Assembly: GCA_900543715.1 (NCBI GenBank)
Contig: UQSX01000033.1
Coordinates: forward strand, 1 to 27,414
Direction of reading: 5' to 3'
Source of the DNA: an uncultured Blautia sp.
GTDB lineage: Bacteria > Bacillota > Clostridia > Lachnospirales > Lachnospiraceae
Length of the DNA stretch: 27,414 nucleotides
In this document: piece after piece, positions 7,668 through 14,584 of the stretch
Position numbering within the stretch: position 1 is the first letter of the stretch
Layout of the letters: each line of letters opens with the position of its first letter
Translations under genes and position numbers: made by a program
The notes under the pieces: generated by a model
Databases searched by the model: none
What the model saw: only the letters and a program-made list of their open reading frames with translations
What the model was told of the DNA's origin: nothing

Positions 7668-8117
7668 ATGGCAGAGAGTGAATTATTGGCAGCAATTGCA
7701 GACATGCTGGATGAAAGATTAAAGCCTGTGACTCAGAAATTAACGGGAATGGAAAACAGAATGACAGGACTGGAAACCAAAATGACAGGCATGGAAGACA
7801 GGATGACAGGCATAGAAGACAGGATGACAGGCATAGAAGGAAAAGTAACGGGCCTGGAAGAAAAGATGTCTGCTGTACAAAAGATAACTGCAGATACCCG
7901 GGAAGAATTGACCCAGGTTAAGCTGCACATAGAAAACGTTACAGATAAAAACATTACGTTATTAGCGGAAAACTACTGTAACTTGGTAAAAAAGCTTGAT
8001 GAAAACAATAAAATCACAGATGTCCAGCTGGCATATCAGATAAAAGTCAATTATCTCATGGAAGATATGGAGAAGATGAAAAAAGAGATTGCCGAGCTGA
8101 AAAGCCGTATAGCATAA
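7668..8117 (+). CDS. Small coiled-coil protein with heptad tandem repeats
   Basis: I do not recognise a named family. The 149-residue protein is acidic/basic-mixed, has no signal peptide or TM helix, and is nearly all predicted helix. Residues 25-66 are six 7-residue repeats of the form (L/M/V)TG(M/I/L)E-x-(K/R), with hydrophobic residues at positions one and four, a textbook coiled-coil heptad. Residues 67-149 continue as amphipathic helix (EELTQVKLHIENV, YLMEDMEKMKKEIAELKSRI). A strong AAAGGAGGAG ribosome site precedes the ATG, and the gene stands alone between its own promoter and a terminator. It could form a trimeric or tetrameric scaffold or a regulatory adaptor. Function unknown. Confidence 0.75.
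   Translation: MAESELLAAIADMLDERLKPVTQKLTGMENRMTGLETKMTGMEDRMTGIEDRMTGIEGKVTGLEEKMSAVQKITADTREELTQVKLHIENVTDKNITLLAENYCNLVKKLDENNKITDVQLAYQIKVNYLMEDMEKMKKEIAELKSRIA
7740..7865 (+). repeat. 21-bp in-frame tandem repeat, six units
   Basis: Six consecutive 21-base units encode LTGMENR, MTGLETK, MTGMEDR, MTGIEDR, MTGIEGK and VTGLEEK. Units three to five are nearly identical at DNA level (ATGACAGGCAT-GAAG core), which points to recent slippage or recombination. Copy-number change would alter coiled-coil length without shifting the frame. Confidence 0.85.
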
Positions 8118-8161
8118 TGATCAGATATACAAAAGATAAGCATGAAACAAACATAATAAAG

Positions 8162-8223
8162 CTGCATCGGAAATGGGAACTTTAAAGCGTGCTCCGCCAG
8201 ATTTCCTTCCGATGCAGTTTTTT
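8162..8223 (+). terminator. Rho-independent terminator with a large loop
   Basis: CTGCATCGGAA (8162-8172) pairs perfectly with TTCCGATGCAG (8207-8217), followed by TTTTTT. The 34-base loop is unusually long for a terminator. GGAAAT/ATTTCC (8169-8174 with 8201-8206) offers a competing inner stem. It ends the coiled-coil gene and may also be the 3' end of a small RNA. Confidence 0.7.
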
Positions 8224-8240
8224 GTGTACAAAAAAGGAGG

Positions 8241-8260
8241 GCCAGGGATTTCTCCCTGGC
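8241..8260 (-). terminator. Perfect small hairpin, possible minus-strand terminator
   Basis: GCCAGGGA-TTTC-TCCCTGGC is a perfect 8-bp stem with a tetraloop. Read on the minus strand it is followed by CCTCC and then six T. There is no minus-strand gene ending here, so its role is uncertain. The rest of 8118-8400 is AT-rich and shows no convincing gene; a 78-codon reading at 8173-8409 has no ribosome site and spans both hairpins. Confidence 0.35.
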
Positions 8261-8400
8261 ATATGAAAAAGAAAAAAGTCTATCTATATAAAAAAGGTAA
8301 CTGCCTTTGTTTGATTATTACTATACTATGTATTTGTGAAAAAAATGTGTTGAAAATTCAAAAGAATTGTGAAGAAGTTTTGAATAAACAAAAAAGCTTC

Positions 8401-8443
8401 TTGACTTAATTAATATAATAGTTATAATAATTATTATATTAAT
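8401..8443 (+). promoter_or_regulatory. Promoter embedded in a 35-bp AT palindrome before the ROK gene
   Basis: TTGACT (8401-8406), a 16-base spacer and TATAAT (8423-8428) form a strong promoter. Bases 8409-8443 are an inverted repeat centred on 8426, with 12-bp arms (ATTAATATAATA and complement) and only one mismatched pair (8421/8431) across the whole 35 bp. The -10 sits at the centre. This arrangement suggests that a dimeric repressor, perhaps the ROK protein itself, competes with RNA polymerase. Confidence 0.65.
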
Positions 8444-8489
8444 ATAGGCTGAAAAAAATGAAATGAGAAAAAGGGAAAGGAGGCGGAAA

Positions 8490-9485
8490 GTGAAGAATAC
8501 GGCACAGATCAAGGAAGAAAATCAGAGAAGAATCTGGGAGATATTAAGAGACGGGCTTCCTCATACAAAGCAGGAAGCCGCCAGGATCACAGGGCTCAGC
8601 CCGGCTACCTGCAATACAATCTTCAATGAACTGGAACAAGAAGGACAGGTCCGAGGAGAAAAGAGAAGATCCGGAGAAGTAGGAAGGGCTTCTGTGGCCT
8701 ATATGCTGAACCAGGAGTATGAAAGTTTTCTTTGCATTGGTTTTGAACTGATCCAGGGCAGAAGGAGTATTTTCTGGAGAGTACTTACAGCAACAGGCCA
8801 GGTGCTGGATCAGGGAAGAGACTGCAGGGAAAGGATTACCTGCCGGGATATAGAGGATAAGATAGAGGAATTAAAGGAAAAATTTCCAAATCTGAGGGCG
8901 GCGGCCATGGGAACTCCCAGTGTGGCAGACAAAGGCTGGATTCGGCATTGCGATCTTCCGGAGTTTGATAATGTGCCCGTGGTGGAGATCCTGGAGCAAA
9001 CATATCATTTTCCGGTACATCTGGAAAATGATATGCACTATAAAGTCTATGGCTATTATCTGAAAGAATGCGCCAGAGAGGATACAGTAACCATCCTGAA
9101 TTATCCCAGCCATGTGCTGCCGGGAATGGGCACAGCGGTAGAGGGAAAGGTTATAAAGGGCTGGAACCAGTTTGCCGGTATGGTAGGGTTTCTCCCTTAT
9201 GGAGTTACAAGAGAAGAGCAGATAGAAAAGCTTGTTCCGGAAACTTATCTGCCTTTCCTATCCAAAGGAGCCGCTTCGGTGATCCCCCTTTTAAATCCTC
9301 GGATCCTGGTCTTTACAGGTGACCTGGTAAAGGAAGAAGATATAAAGAAAATATGGGAATACTGTGCCAGGACAGTACCGGAAGCCTATCTTCCGGAATT
9401 TGTATGGGCTCCGGATATGAAGGAATATTATTTCGCCGGAATGTTTGAAAGAGCAATAGAAGAAAAATGGAGGACAAGACAGTGA
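8490..9485 (+). CDS. ROK-family transcriptional regulator (degenerate kinase domain)
   Basis: A 331-residue protein with an N-terminal winged helix (GLPHTKQEAARITGLSPATCNTIFNELEQEGQV, about 20-55) and a ROK fold behind it. ROK traces are HLENDMHYKVYGYY, like the END motif near the sugar site, and LPGMGTAVEGKVIKGWNQFAGMVG, like the G.G..I.G.L..G..G.AGE.GH strand. The C-x-C-x2-G-x4-C zinc motif of true ROK kinases is absent, so a non-enzymatic sugar-responsive regulator is most likely. The GTG at 8490 is chosen because AGGAGG lies six bases upstream; the in-frame ATG at 8463 has no such site. It overlaps the acetyltransferase gene and has a palindrome-embedded promoter. Confidence 0.78.
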   Translation: MKNTAQIKEENQRRIWEILRDGLPHTKQEAARITGLSPATCNTIFNELEQEGQVRGEKRRSGEVGRASVAYMLNQEYESFLCIGFELIQGRRSIFWRVLTATGQVLDQGRDCRERITCRDIEDKIEELKEKFPNLRAAAMGTPSVADKGWIRHCDLPEFDNVPVVEILEQTYHFPVHLENDMHYKVYGYYLKECAREDTVTILNYPSHVLPGMGTAVEGKVIKGWNQFAGMVGFLPYGVTREEQIEKLVPETYLPFLSKGAASVIPLLNPRILVFTGDLVKEEDIKKIWEYCARTVPEAYLPEFVWAPDMKEYYFAGMFERAIEEKWRTRQ

Positions 9486-10096
9486 CAGAGAAAGAATTAA
9501 TGTTATCAGAACAGCTTTATATTGCCAATGACCCGGAACTGGGGGTTGATAACAGCAAAGCTAAAAGGCTAACTCATCTGATCAATACAGCATCAGATGA
9601 GGACAGGGAAAAGCTCCAAGGGTATTTCCGGGAGCTTCTGAAAAAGACCGGGAAAAATTTTTGGATTGAGCCTCCATTTCGCTGTGATTATGGCTGCCAC
9701 ATTTCTGTAGGAGAGAATTTTTACGCCAATTATGATTGTATTATTCTGGATGTTTGCGAGGTAAATATTGGAGACAATGTATTTTTCGGTCCAAGAGTCT
9801 CCGTCTATACCGCAGGACACCCTGTGGATGCCCAGGTCCGGAATACCCAGCTGGAATATGGAAAGAAGATCCGGATTGGCAGTAATGTGTGGGTAGGGGG
9901 AAATACTGTGATCAACCCGGGAGTTACCATTGGAGACAATGTGGTCATCGGTTCCGGAGCTGTAGTGACAAAAGATATCCCTTCCGGTGTAGTGGCGGCA
10001 GGAAACCCATGTAAAGTGATCCGGCACATCACGGAAAAGGACCATGCTTACTGGAAAGAACAGGAAGCACAGTATAAAAAGAACAAAAGTTTATAA
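9482..10096 (+). CDS. Sugar O-acetyltransferase (maltose/galactoside acetyltransferase type)
   Basis: A cytoplasmic acetyl-CoA-dependent acetyltransferase of the LacA/Maa family, expected to acetylate the 6-OH of sugars. The 204-residue length is usual. An N-terminal Mac domain (EKELMLSEQLYIANDPEL) is followed by a left-handed beta-helix with hexapeptide repeats (VNIGDNV, IRIGSNVWVGGNTVI, VTIGDNVVIGSGAVVTKDIP). The catalytic histidine is H113 in YTAGHPVDA. The start is taken as GTG 9482, which overlaps the ROK stop (GTGA), has GGAGG eight bases upstream, and gives the family-like N-terminus (V/M)TEKELML. An ATG at 9467 in the same frame is the alternative. Coupling to the ROK gene suggests sugar-responsive expression. 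Confidence 0.92.
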   Translation: MTEKELMLSEQLYIANDPELGVDNSKAKRLTHLINTASDEDREKLQGYFRELLKKTGKNFWIEPPFRCDYGCHISVGENFYANYDCIILDVCEVNIGDNVFFGPRVSVYTAGHPVDAQVRNTQLEYGKKIRIGSNVWVGGNTVINPGVTIGDNVVIGSGAVVTKDIPSGVVAAGNPCKVIRHITEKDHAYWKEQEAQYKKNKSL

Positions 10097-10148
10097 AAGA
10101 AGATAGAATAAAAAGGTATCAGATAGTCAGGATTGAGGAGAGAGGACT

Positions 10149-10736
10149 ATGGAATTTAAGAAAGAAAATCTGATCTGGACAAGAGAACCGAAAAATTATG
10201 CGATAAAGTCTGGAGAAATACGGATCACCACAGAACCGGGGACAGACCTTTGGCAGAGGACTTATTACGGATTTCAGAATGATAATGCCCCGGTGCTTCA
10301 GATGAAGACCAGGGAGAAATATTTCTCTTTTGTGGTAAAAACCAGGTTTTCCAGCAAACACCGTTTTGATCAGTGTGGGGTGGTGCTGTACCAGGACAGT
10401 GAAAACTGGCTGAAAGCTTCGGTGGAATACGAAAATGAAGAGTATCAGAGGCTGGGCAGTGTGGTGACCAATCATGGGTATTCGGACTGGGCTACTACGG
10501 ACATTGACGCTTCTATTAAGACGATGTGGTACCGTCTGAGCAGAAGAGAATCTGATTTCTGTGTAGAATGTTCCGGTGACGGAGAAAATTTTAAGCAGAT
10601 GCGGATCTGCCATCTGGAAGAAGGGGCCGGGGAAATCTCTTTTGGGATCTATGCCTGCAGCCCTGAAGATTCTTCCTTTGAGGCAGTTTTCACAGAGATG
10701 AAAATTACAGAATGTATGTGGAAAGCCCATGTATAG
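10149..10736 (+). CDS. DUF1349 protein (concanavalin-like fold)
   Basis: A 195-residue protein matching the DUF1349 type: a single beta-sandwich with WTREPKNYAIKSGEIRITTEPGTD at the start, FSSKHRFDQCGVVLYQDSENWLKASVEY in the middle and EISFGIYACSPEDSSFEAVFTEMKI at the end. Family members are predicted to bind carbohydrates, but the function is not settled. No signal peptide is visible, so it is cytoplasmic. AGGAGAGAGGACT precedes the ATG. It is 52 bases after the acetyltransferase and probably shares its transcript. Its stop codon lies inside the left arm of a long hairpin. Confidence 0.8.
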   Translation: MEFKKENLIWTREPKNYAIKSGEIRITTEPGTDLWQRTYYGFQNDNAPVLQMKTREKYFSFVVKTRFSSKHRFDQCGVVLYQDSENWLKASVEYENEEYQRLGSVVTNHGYSDWATTDIDASIKTMWYRLSRRESDFCVECSGDGENFKQMRICHLEEGAGEISFGIYACSPEDSSFEAVFTEMKITECMWKAHV

Positions 10737-10793
10737 CAGAAAAGGCGCCAAAAAACTGTTTTGGGACAGTTTTTGGACGCCTTTTCTGCTATA
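10732..10793 (+). terminator. 27-bp-arm inverted repeat, terminator after the DUF1349 gene
   Basis: Bases 10732-10758 pair with 10767-10793 around an 8-base loop, with two mismatches in 27. The GC core (GGCGCC/GGACGCC) is followed on the right arm by TTTT, which fits a terminator; the A-rich inner stem makes it work in either direction. It is much longer than a normal terminator, the DUF1349 stop codon lies in its left arm, and the promoter of the next operon lies in its right arm. Confidence 0.6.
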
Positions 10794-10795
10794 CT
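10787..10795 (+). promoter_or_regulatory. Extended -10 promoter of the MoxR-VWA operon
   Basis: TGCTATACT is an extended -10 (TG-N-TATACT). No good -35 is found 17 bases upstream, as is allowed for extended -10 promoters. It overlaps the right arm of the hairpin and lies 34 bases before the MoxR-like ATG. Confidence 0.45.
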
Positions 10796-10828
10796 AAAAA
10801 TAAAAATACTATATACAGGAGGCGGATC

Positions 10829-11722
10829 ATGGAATTAAAGGAAACCTTGCAGACAAGAGTGGAAGAATTTAAGAAGAATCATCCGGTGGAGGAACAGGTA
10901 AAGTCCCGGCTCACACAGCCGTCCATGGCTTTTTATGGGACAGAGATCTTAAACCGGGCGGTGGCCGCCCTTCTGGAAGGGGAGAACCTTCTTCTCTGCG
11001 GAGATAAGGCTACAGGAAAGAATGTCCTGGCGGAAAATCTGGCCTGGATTTTTGGAAGGCCTATTTACGACATTTCTTTCCATGTGAACACAGACAGCAG
11101 CAGTCTCATAGGTACAGACACATTTGTCAATAATGAGGTAAAACTTCGGGAAGGGCCTATTTACCAGTGCGCCAAGTGGGGAGGATTTGGAATCCTGGAT
11201 GAGATAAACATGGCAAAAAGCGATGCGGTTTCCGTACTCCATGGAGTCCTAGACTTTCGGCGGATCCTGGATGTGCCGGGCTATGACCGGATCAATCTCC
11301 ATCCTGCTGCCAGATTCATTGCCACGATGAATTATGGATATGCAGGGACAAAGGAATTAAACGAGGCTCTGGTATCCAGGTTTATGGTTATCAATATGCC
11401 ATCTCTCACAATGGAAAGGATGTACCAGATACTGGAGAACCTGTTCCCAACTATCCGCCGGGAAGCTGAGGAACAGTTTGCCGGGCTGTTTTTGGATCTT
11501 CAGTTAAAGGCCCAGAATGGAGAAATTTCTACAAAGGCTGTAGATATGAGGGGACTGATCGGAGCTCTTCGCCTGGTAAGAGGCGGCCTGACGCCTCTGG
11601 AGGCCATTGACATGGGCATTACCAATAAAACCTTTGATACCTTTGAGCGGGAGCTGATCGGGGATCTGGTCATGACCAGAATACCCGGGACCTGGGACAG
11701 GGGCGATGTATTTGATGAATGA
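10829..11722 (+). CDS. MoxR-like AAA+ ATPase
   Basis: A 297-residue AAA+ chaperone-type ATPase of the MoxR/CobS kind. These work with a VWA protein to remodel or load metal into client complexes. Walker A reads GDKATGKN (residues 58-65), with Asn replacing the usual Thr/Ser after the lysine. Walker B is GILDE (121-125), sensor 1 is N168 in ATMNYG, and ALVSRF (180-185) is the arginine-finger region. AGGAGG lies six bases before the ATG at 10829; an upstream in-frame ATG at 10712 runs through the hairpin and has no ribosome site. The gene overlaps the VWA gene by eight bases, so the products are probably made together. Client unknown. Confidence 0.88.
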   Translation: MELKETLQTRVEEFKKNHPVEEQVKSRLTQPSMAFYGTEILNRAVAALLEGENLLLCGDKATGKNVLAENLAWIFGRPIYDISFHVNTDSSSLIGTDTFVNNEVKLREGPIYQCAKWGGFGILDEINMAKSDAVSVLHGVLDFRRILDVPGYDRINLHPAARFIATMNYGYAGTKELNEALVSRFMVINMPSLTMERMYQILENLFPTIRREAEEQFAGLFLDLQLKAQNGEISTKAVDMRGLIGALRLVRGGLTPLEAIDMGITNKTFDTFERELIGDLVMTRIPGTWDRGDVFDE

Positions 11723-13496
11723 AAGAAAATCCAGAGAAGAAAATATTTTTAATATCCAGAGCCGTGTGGAAAATCTGCTCTGGGCAGTAAGCGGAGATTA
11801 TGAGCTGGATATTCCCGCAGATCTGAAGGCTTGGGAGAAATCACCTTATATAGCCCTTTATGAGGCAGTGCGCCAGGGAATTTTCCGGAAATATTTTGAT
11901 GCAGACAGGTATCAGGACTTTTTTGCCAAAAAGGTATACCAGGGGATGATTCCTTCTGTGCTGGAGGCCCTGGGGAATCTCTGTATTGACAGTGCTGTGT
12001 GGAAAAAGGCCGTAAAAGAGAGGCCCGGAGTGGAAAATCTGAGAAGAAAGGCATTCTCAGACACGCTGAAAAAAGACAGTCTTCGCCTCACTCATACAGA
12101 CTGGGGATACCTGGAAATGTGCTATCTGCAAAAGTCCCTCTGGGGCGAAAATTTCCAGGGAAGAACAGCCAGGATTTTGGACAGGATCTGCTCGATAGAA
12201 GATACAGATTCCGTGGAAGAGGTCTGCCGCTGTCTGGAAGAGGTGTATCGGGAAGCCTATGAAAAAGGACTGGCTCAGAACTTTAAGGGACTGGACTGGG
12301 AAATAAAGTCTTCCGATCAGGACATGAAAGAATATACGGATAAGGAAAAGGCCCGGGAAGAGGAGAAAGCAGCGAAGGATGAAGCCCCGGTAAATCTTTT
12401 CAGCGGTCATGTAGATCCCCAGGATAACGGAAAACGGGAAAAACCCAGAGCTTCCATGATTTTTTTGGACAGGGAGTCTTCGGACCGGATGGAAGAATAC
12501 ATTGTCCAAAGCTACGGGGAAAGCTGTATTCCATCCAGAGTGCAAAGAGAACTTCAGAATCAGGTCTGCACAGATACGCACAAAGACTGCCGCATCCATA
12601 TTACCAGAGGGATTCTCCATGGTCATGGAAAGGACAGCGGCAGAGGGGAGTACGTGAAAAAGGTAAGAGAAGAAAACCTTCGGGTATTAAAGAGTACCCA
12701 GCTTATCACCCGGCAGAATATCCAGACACTGGCCAATACATTAAAGAGGGCCCTTCTTACCAGATCGGAAAAAGAGATACTTTCCAGCGAGTATGGAAAG
12801 ATCCAGGTCAATAAGCTGTGGAATCTGGGAAGAACCCAGAACCGGAAGCTTTTTCAAAGAGAGATCCGAAGAGAAGACACAGATTTTGCTGTGGAAATAT
12901 TGATCGATGCCAGCGGCTCCCAGCAGGGCAGACAGAGCCAGGTAGCTCTTCAGGGGTATATTCTCAGTGAAGCCCTGAGCATTGCAGGGATTCCCCACCA
13001 GGTCACTGGTTTTTGTACCCTGGGGGCGTATACCGTCCTGACTATGTTCCGGGATTTTGAGGAAGACCGGGAGATGAACCGGCGGATCTTTGAATTTTAC
13101 GGTTCTGCCAACAACCGGGATGGACTGGCAGTAAGAACAGCGGCCGCAGGCCTGGATCAGAGAAAAGAAGAGAATAAAATCCTGGTGGTGTTAAGCGACG
13201 GCAGACCCAATGACATTATGGCGGGAAGCCAGAGCCCCGGCTATACGCTGCCTGGGGCTAAAAAAACAGAAAAAGAACCCTACTGTCTGGACTTTGCCCT
13301 CCGGGATACGGCAGGAGAGATCCGCAGACTCAGAAACCGGAGAATTGCCGTATTAGGCGTCTTTGCCGGAGAAGAAGAGGATCTGTCTGCGGAAAAGAAA
13401 ATTTTTGGAAAGGATTTCGCCTATATCCGGGATCTCTCCAATTTTGCCAATGTGGTGGGCCGTTATCTGAAGAAACAGATTGTGGGGCTGGTATAA
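11715..13496 (+). CDS. VWA-domain protein, partner of the MoxR-like ATPase (CobT/NorD-like)
   Basis: A 593-residue protein with a helical N-terminal region (1-200), a charged linker (about 200-245, EKAREEEKAAKDE) and a C-terminal von Willebrand A domain (about 392-590). The metal-site motif DASGS is at residues 398-402, with NNRDG and LSDGRPND supplying later MIDAS loops. The layout resembles CobT and NorD, which pair with MoxR/CobS ATPases. There is no signal peptide or TM helix, so it acts in the cytoplasm. The ATG at 11715 is preferred; an ATG at 11706 sits too close to the GGGG ribosome site. No metalloenzyme client is encoded beside it; hcp lies 4 kb upstream but has its own regulation. 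Confidence 0.85.
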   Translation: MNERKSREENIFNIQSRVENLLWAVSGDYELDIPADLKAWEKSPYIALYEAVRQGIFRKYFDADRYQDFFAKKVYQGMIPSVLEALGNLCIDSAVWKKAVKERPGVENLRRKAFSDTLKKDSLRLTHTDWGYLEMCYLQKSLWGENFQGRTARILDRICSIEDTDSVEEVCRCLEEVYREAYEKGLAQNFKGLDWEIKSSDQDMKEYTDKEKAREEEKAAKDEAPVNLFSGHVDPQDNGKREKPRASMIFLDRESSDRMEEYIVQSYGESCIPSRVQRELQNQVCTDTHKDCRIHITRGILHGHGKDSGRGEYVKKVREENLRVLKSTQLITRQNIQTLANTLKRALLTRSEKEILSSEYGKIQVNKLWNLGRTQNRKLFQREIRREDTDFAVEILIDASGSQQGRQSQVALQGYILSEALSIAGIPHQVTGFCTLGAYTVLTMFRDFEEDREMNRRIFEFYGSANNRDGLAVRTAAAGLDQRKEENKILVVLSDGRPNDIMAGSQSPGYTLPGAKKTEKEPYCLDFALRDTAGEIRRLRNRRIAVLGVFAGEEEDLSAEKKIFGKDFAYIRDLSNFANVVGRYLKKQIVGLV

Positions 13497-13508
13497 TAAC
13501 TGGCTATA

Positions 13509-13999
13509 TTACTCAGGAAGTTTCCCTCCTGCCTGTATAAATGCAGGAAACAGAAGACGCTTCAGCCGGGCTTCAAGATAAGTCTGGTAAAATTTTTTCT
13601 GCAGATCAGAAAGGTAGGGAACACCCTCTATTCTGTACCGGTCCCACCATGTTCGGAATCAATAACCGTATTTTTTATGGAGCAGAAATCGTATAATATT
13701 TTTCCGTCAGCAGTGAAGTCTTTACAAGCACAGACTATTTTAGTCTTTTCTCCTATCTGAAAGGTTCCCAGCAGGGTTTCCTGGGCAGAAATGCCAAGCA
13801 TGCGGAAGATAGTGCTGGCAATATGTTCACTAAAGCAGCTATTTGTATAGGATAACTCTGTAGGCCTTTTACCTGCTGCAGGAGGAAATTTTAGCATGTA
13901 TATGTCACCCGCATACTCTATGGCAATTTTTTTCCCATTAGCTCCGTTATAGGCTTTCCCCATAACTCTGCGGCAGTTGGTAAAATCAATCGGATTCAT
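13509..13999 (-). pseudogene. HipA/CtkA-like kinase gene with internal out-of-frame deletion
   Basis: The intact-frame part (13999 to 13628) encodes 123 residues, starting MNPIDFTNCRRVMGKAYNG and running to NTVIDSEHGGTGTE, which matches the N-terminal third of HipA/CtkA-like serine kinases. It then hits a stop. Directly after, in another frame, IEGVPYLSDLQKKFYQTYLE to the TAA at 13511-13509 reads like the C-terminal tail of the same family. About 170-190 codons holding the catalytic core (H-x-D-R-H-x-G-N loop and DFG-like region) are missing between them. The junction is near 13628-13632. The ATG at 13999 overlaps the upstream gene and has AAGGTGG before it. Toxin activity is not expected. 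Family placement is from memory of conserved patterns. Confidence 0.72.
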
Positions 14000-14246
14000 T
14001 TTGACCACCTTTCCATAAAAACTTTTGTCTTAGATAGTCTGCATGTTCTGGGGTAATGGCTCCTTCACTTATTTCCGCTGTATTGATGCTTCCATACAAT
14101 TCTCCCCACAAACAGTCTAACAGTGAAGAACCATTTTTTAATCCATCTTTGTAAGCGTCCAGATCATGCTGGAGATATTCCGGAAGGCCATATTCATAAG
14201 AACGTTCCCGAATCTCCTGAATTGAAACAGATTTTTTGTTTCCCAT
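13986..14246 (-). CDS. Small partner (putative antitoxin) of the HipA-like kinase
   Basis: An 86-residue, mostly helical, acidic protein (SIQEIRERSYEYGLPEYLQHD at the N-terminus, ISEGAITPEHADYLRQKFLW at the C-terminus). It overlaps the HipA-like start by 14 bases, the usual order of antitoxin then toxin. Similar small genes precede CtkA-like kinases in clostridia as far as I recall, but I cannot name a domain and no DNA-binding helix-turn-helix is obvious. The ATG at 14246 is chosen because GGAGGT lies five bases upstream. The gene is intact while its partner is deleted. Antitoxin function is inference from position. Confidence 0.65.
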   Translation of the reverse strand: MGNKKSVSIQEIRERSYEYGLPEYLQHDLDAYKDGLKNGSSLLDCLWGELYGSINTAEISEGAITPEHADYLRQKFLWKGGQNESD

Positions 14247-14278
14247 AGGCACCTCCATTTTCCACGCTGTTTGGGTTC

Positions 14279-14307
14279 ATTATATCCGTACAGCGAAATA
14301 GAGTCAA
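14279..14307 (-). promoter_or_regulatory. Strong promoter of the antitoxin-HipA pair
   Basis: On the minus strand, TTGACT (14307-14302), a 17-base spacer and TATAAT (14284-14279): five of six and six of six consensus matches at ideal spacing. The -35 overlaps the last codons of the upstream membrane-protein gene. Confidence 0.75.
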
Positions 14308-14579
14308 GAGCTGCTGACCGCCATACCCAGCAGACAAAGAGCAGTAAATCCGTAGATATCATTGATTACCATGGCAATCTGCATGGCTTTGTTTTTTGCC
14401 TGTCCTTTTGTATAAGCCAGAGTAGTGAATACTGCGGAGAAAATCATAAAAGCAGCATAGCTGTAGACAATAATTTCTGCTGCAGGAGACTGCAGCGCCC
14501 ATGGATTGGTCCGAATAGGGAAGATCGTCCAGGGAATAAAGATCATCAGCACACTGATAAAGGTAATAAGTTTTTTCAT
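14304..14579 (-). CDS. Small membrane protein at the end of the LanFEG-like operon
   Basis: A 91-residue protein with three predicted TM helices (about 3-22, 36-55, 66-88) and a short loop RTNPWALQSPA. I do not recognise a named family. It starts six bases after the second permease gene, with AGGAGAT before the ATG, so it is co-transcribed and likely assists or stabilises the transporter or immunity function. A longer reading upstream to 14747 only extends into the permease gene in another frame and is rejected. Confidence 0.68.
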   Translation of the reverse strand: MKKLITFISVLMIFIPWTIFPIRTNPWALQSPAAEIIVYSYAAFMIFSAVFTTLAYTKGQAKNKAMQIAMVINDIYGFTALCLLGMAVSSS

Positions 14580-14584
14580 AGTTT

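Noticed and set aside
7740..7865. Direct repeats resembling a CRISPR array
   Set aside because: Units are contiguous, 21 bases, in frame and encode coiled-coil heptads; there are no spacers and no cas genes.
8173..8409. 78-codon ORF after the coiled-coil gene
   Set aside because: It starts inside the loop of a terminator, runs through two hairpins and an AT-rich leader, and has no ribosome binding site or recognisable composition.
10119..10751. 210-codon minus-strand ORF opposite the DUF1349 gene
   Set aside because: It is the complement of a recognisable protein, has no ribosome site, and covers the hairpin; it is an antisense artefact.
13530..13555. TCCTGC...GCAGGA hairpin as terminator of the MoxR-VWA operon
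   Set aside because: It lies within the coding tail of the HipA-like remnant and has no T-run on either side.
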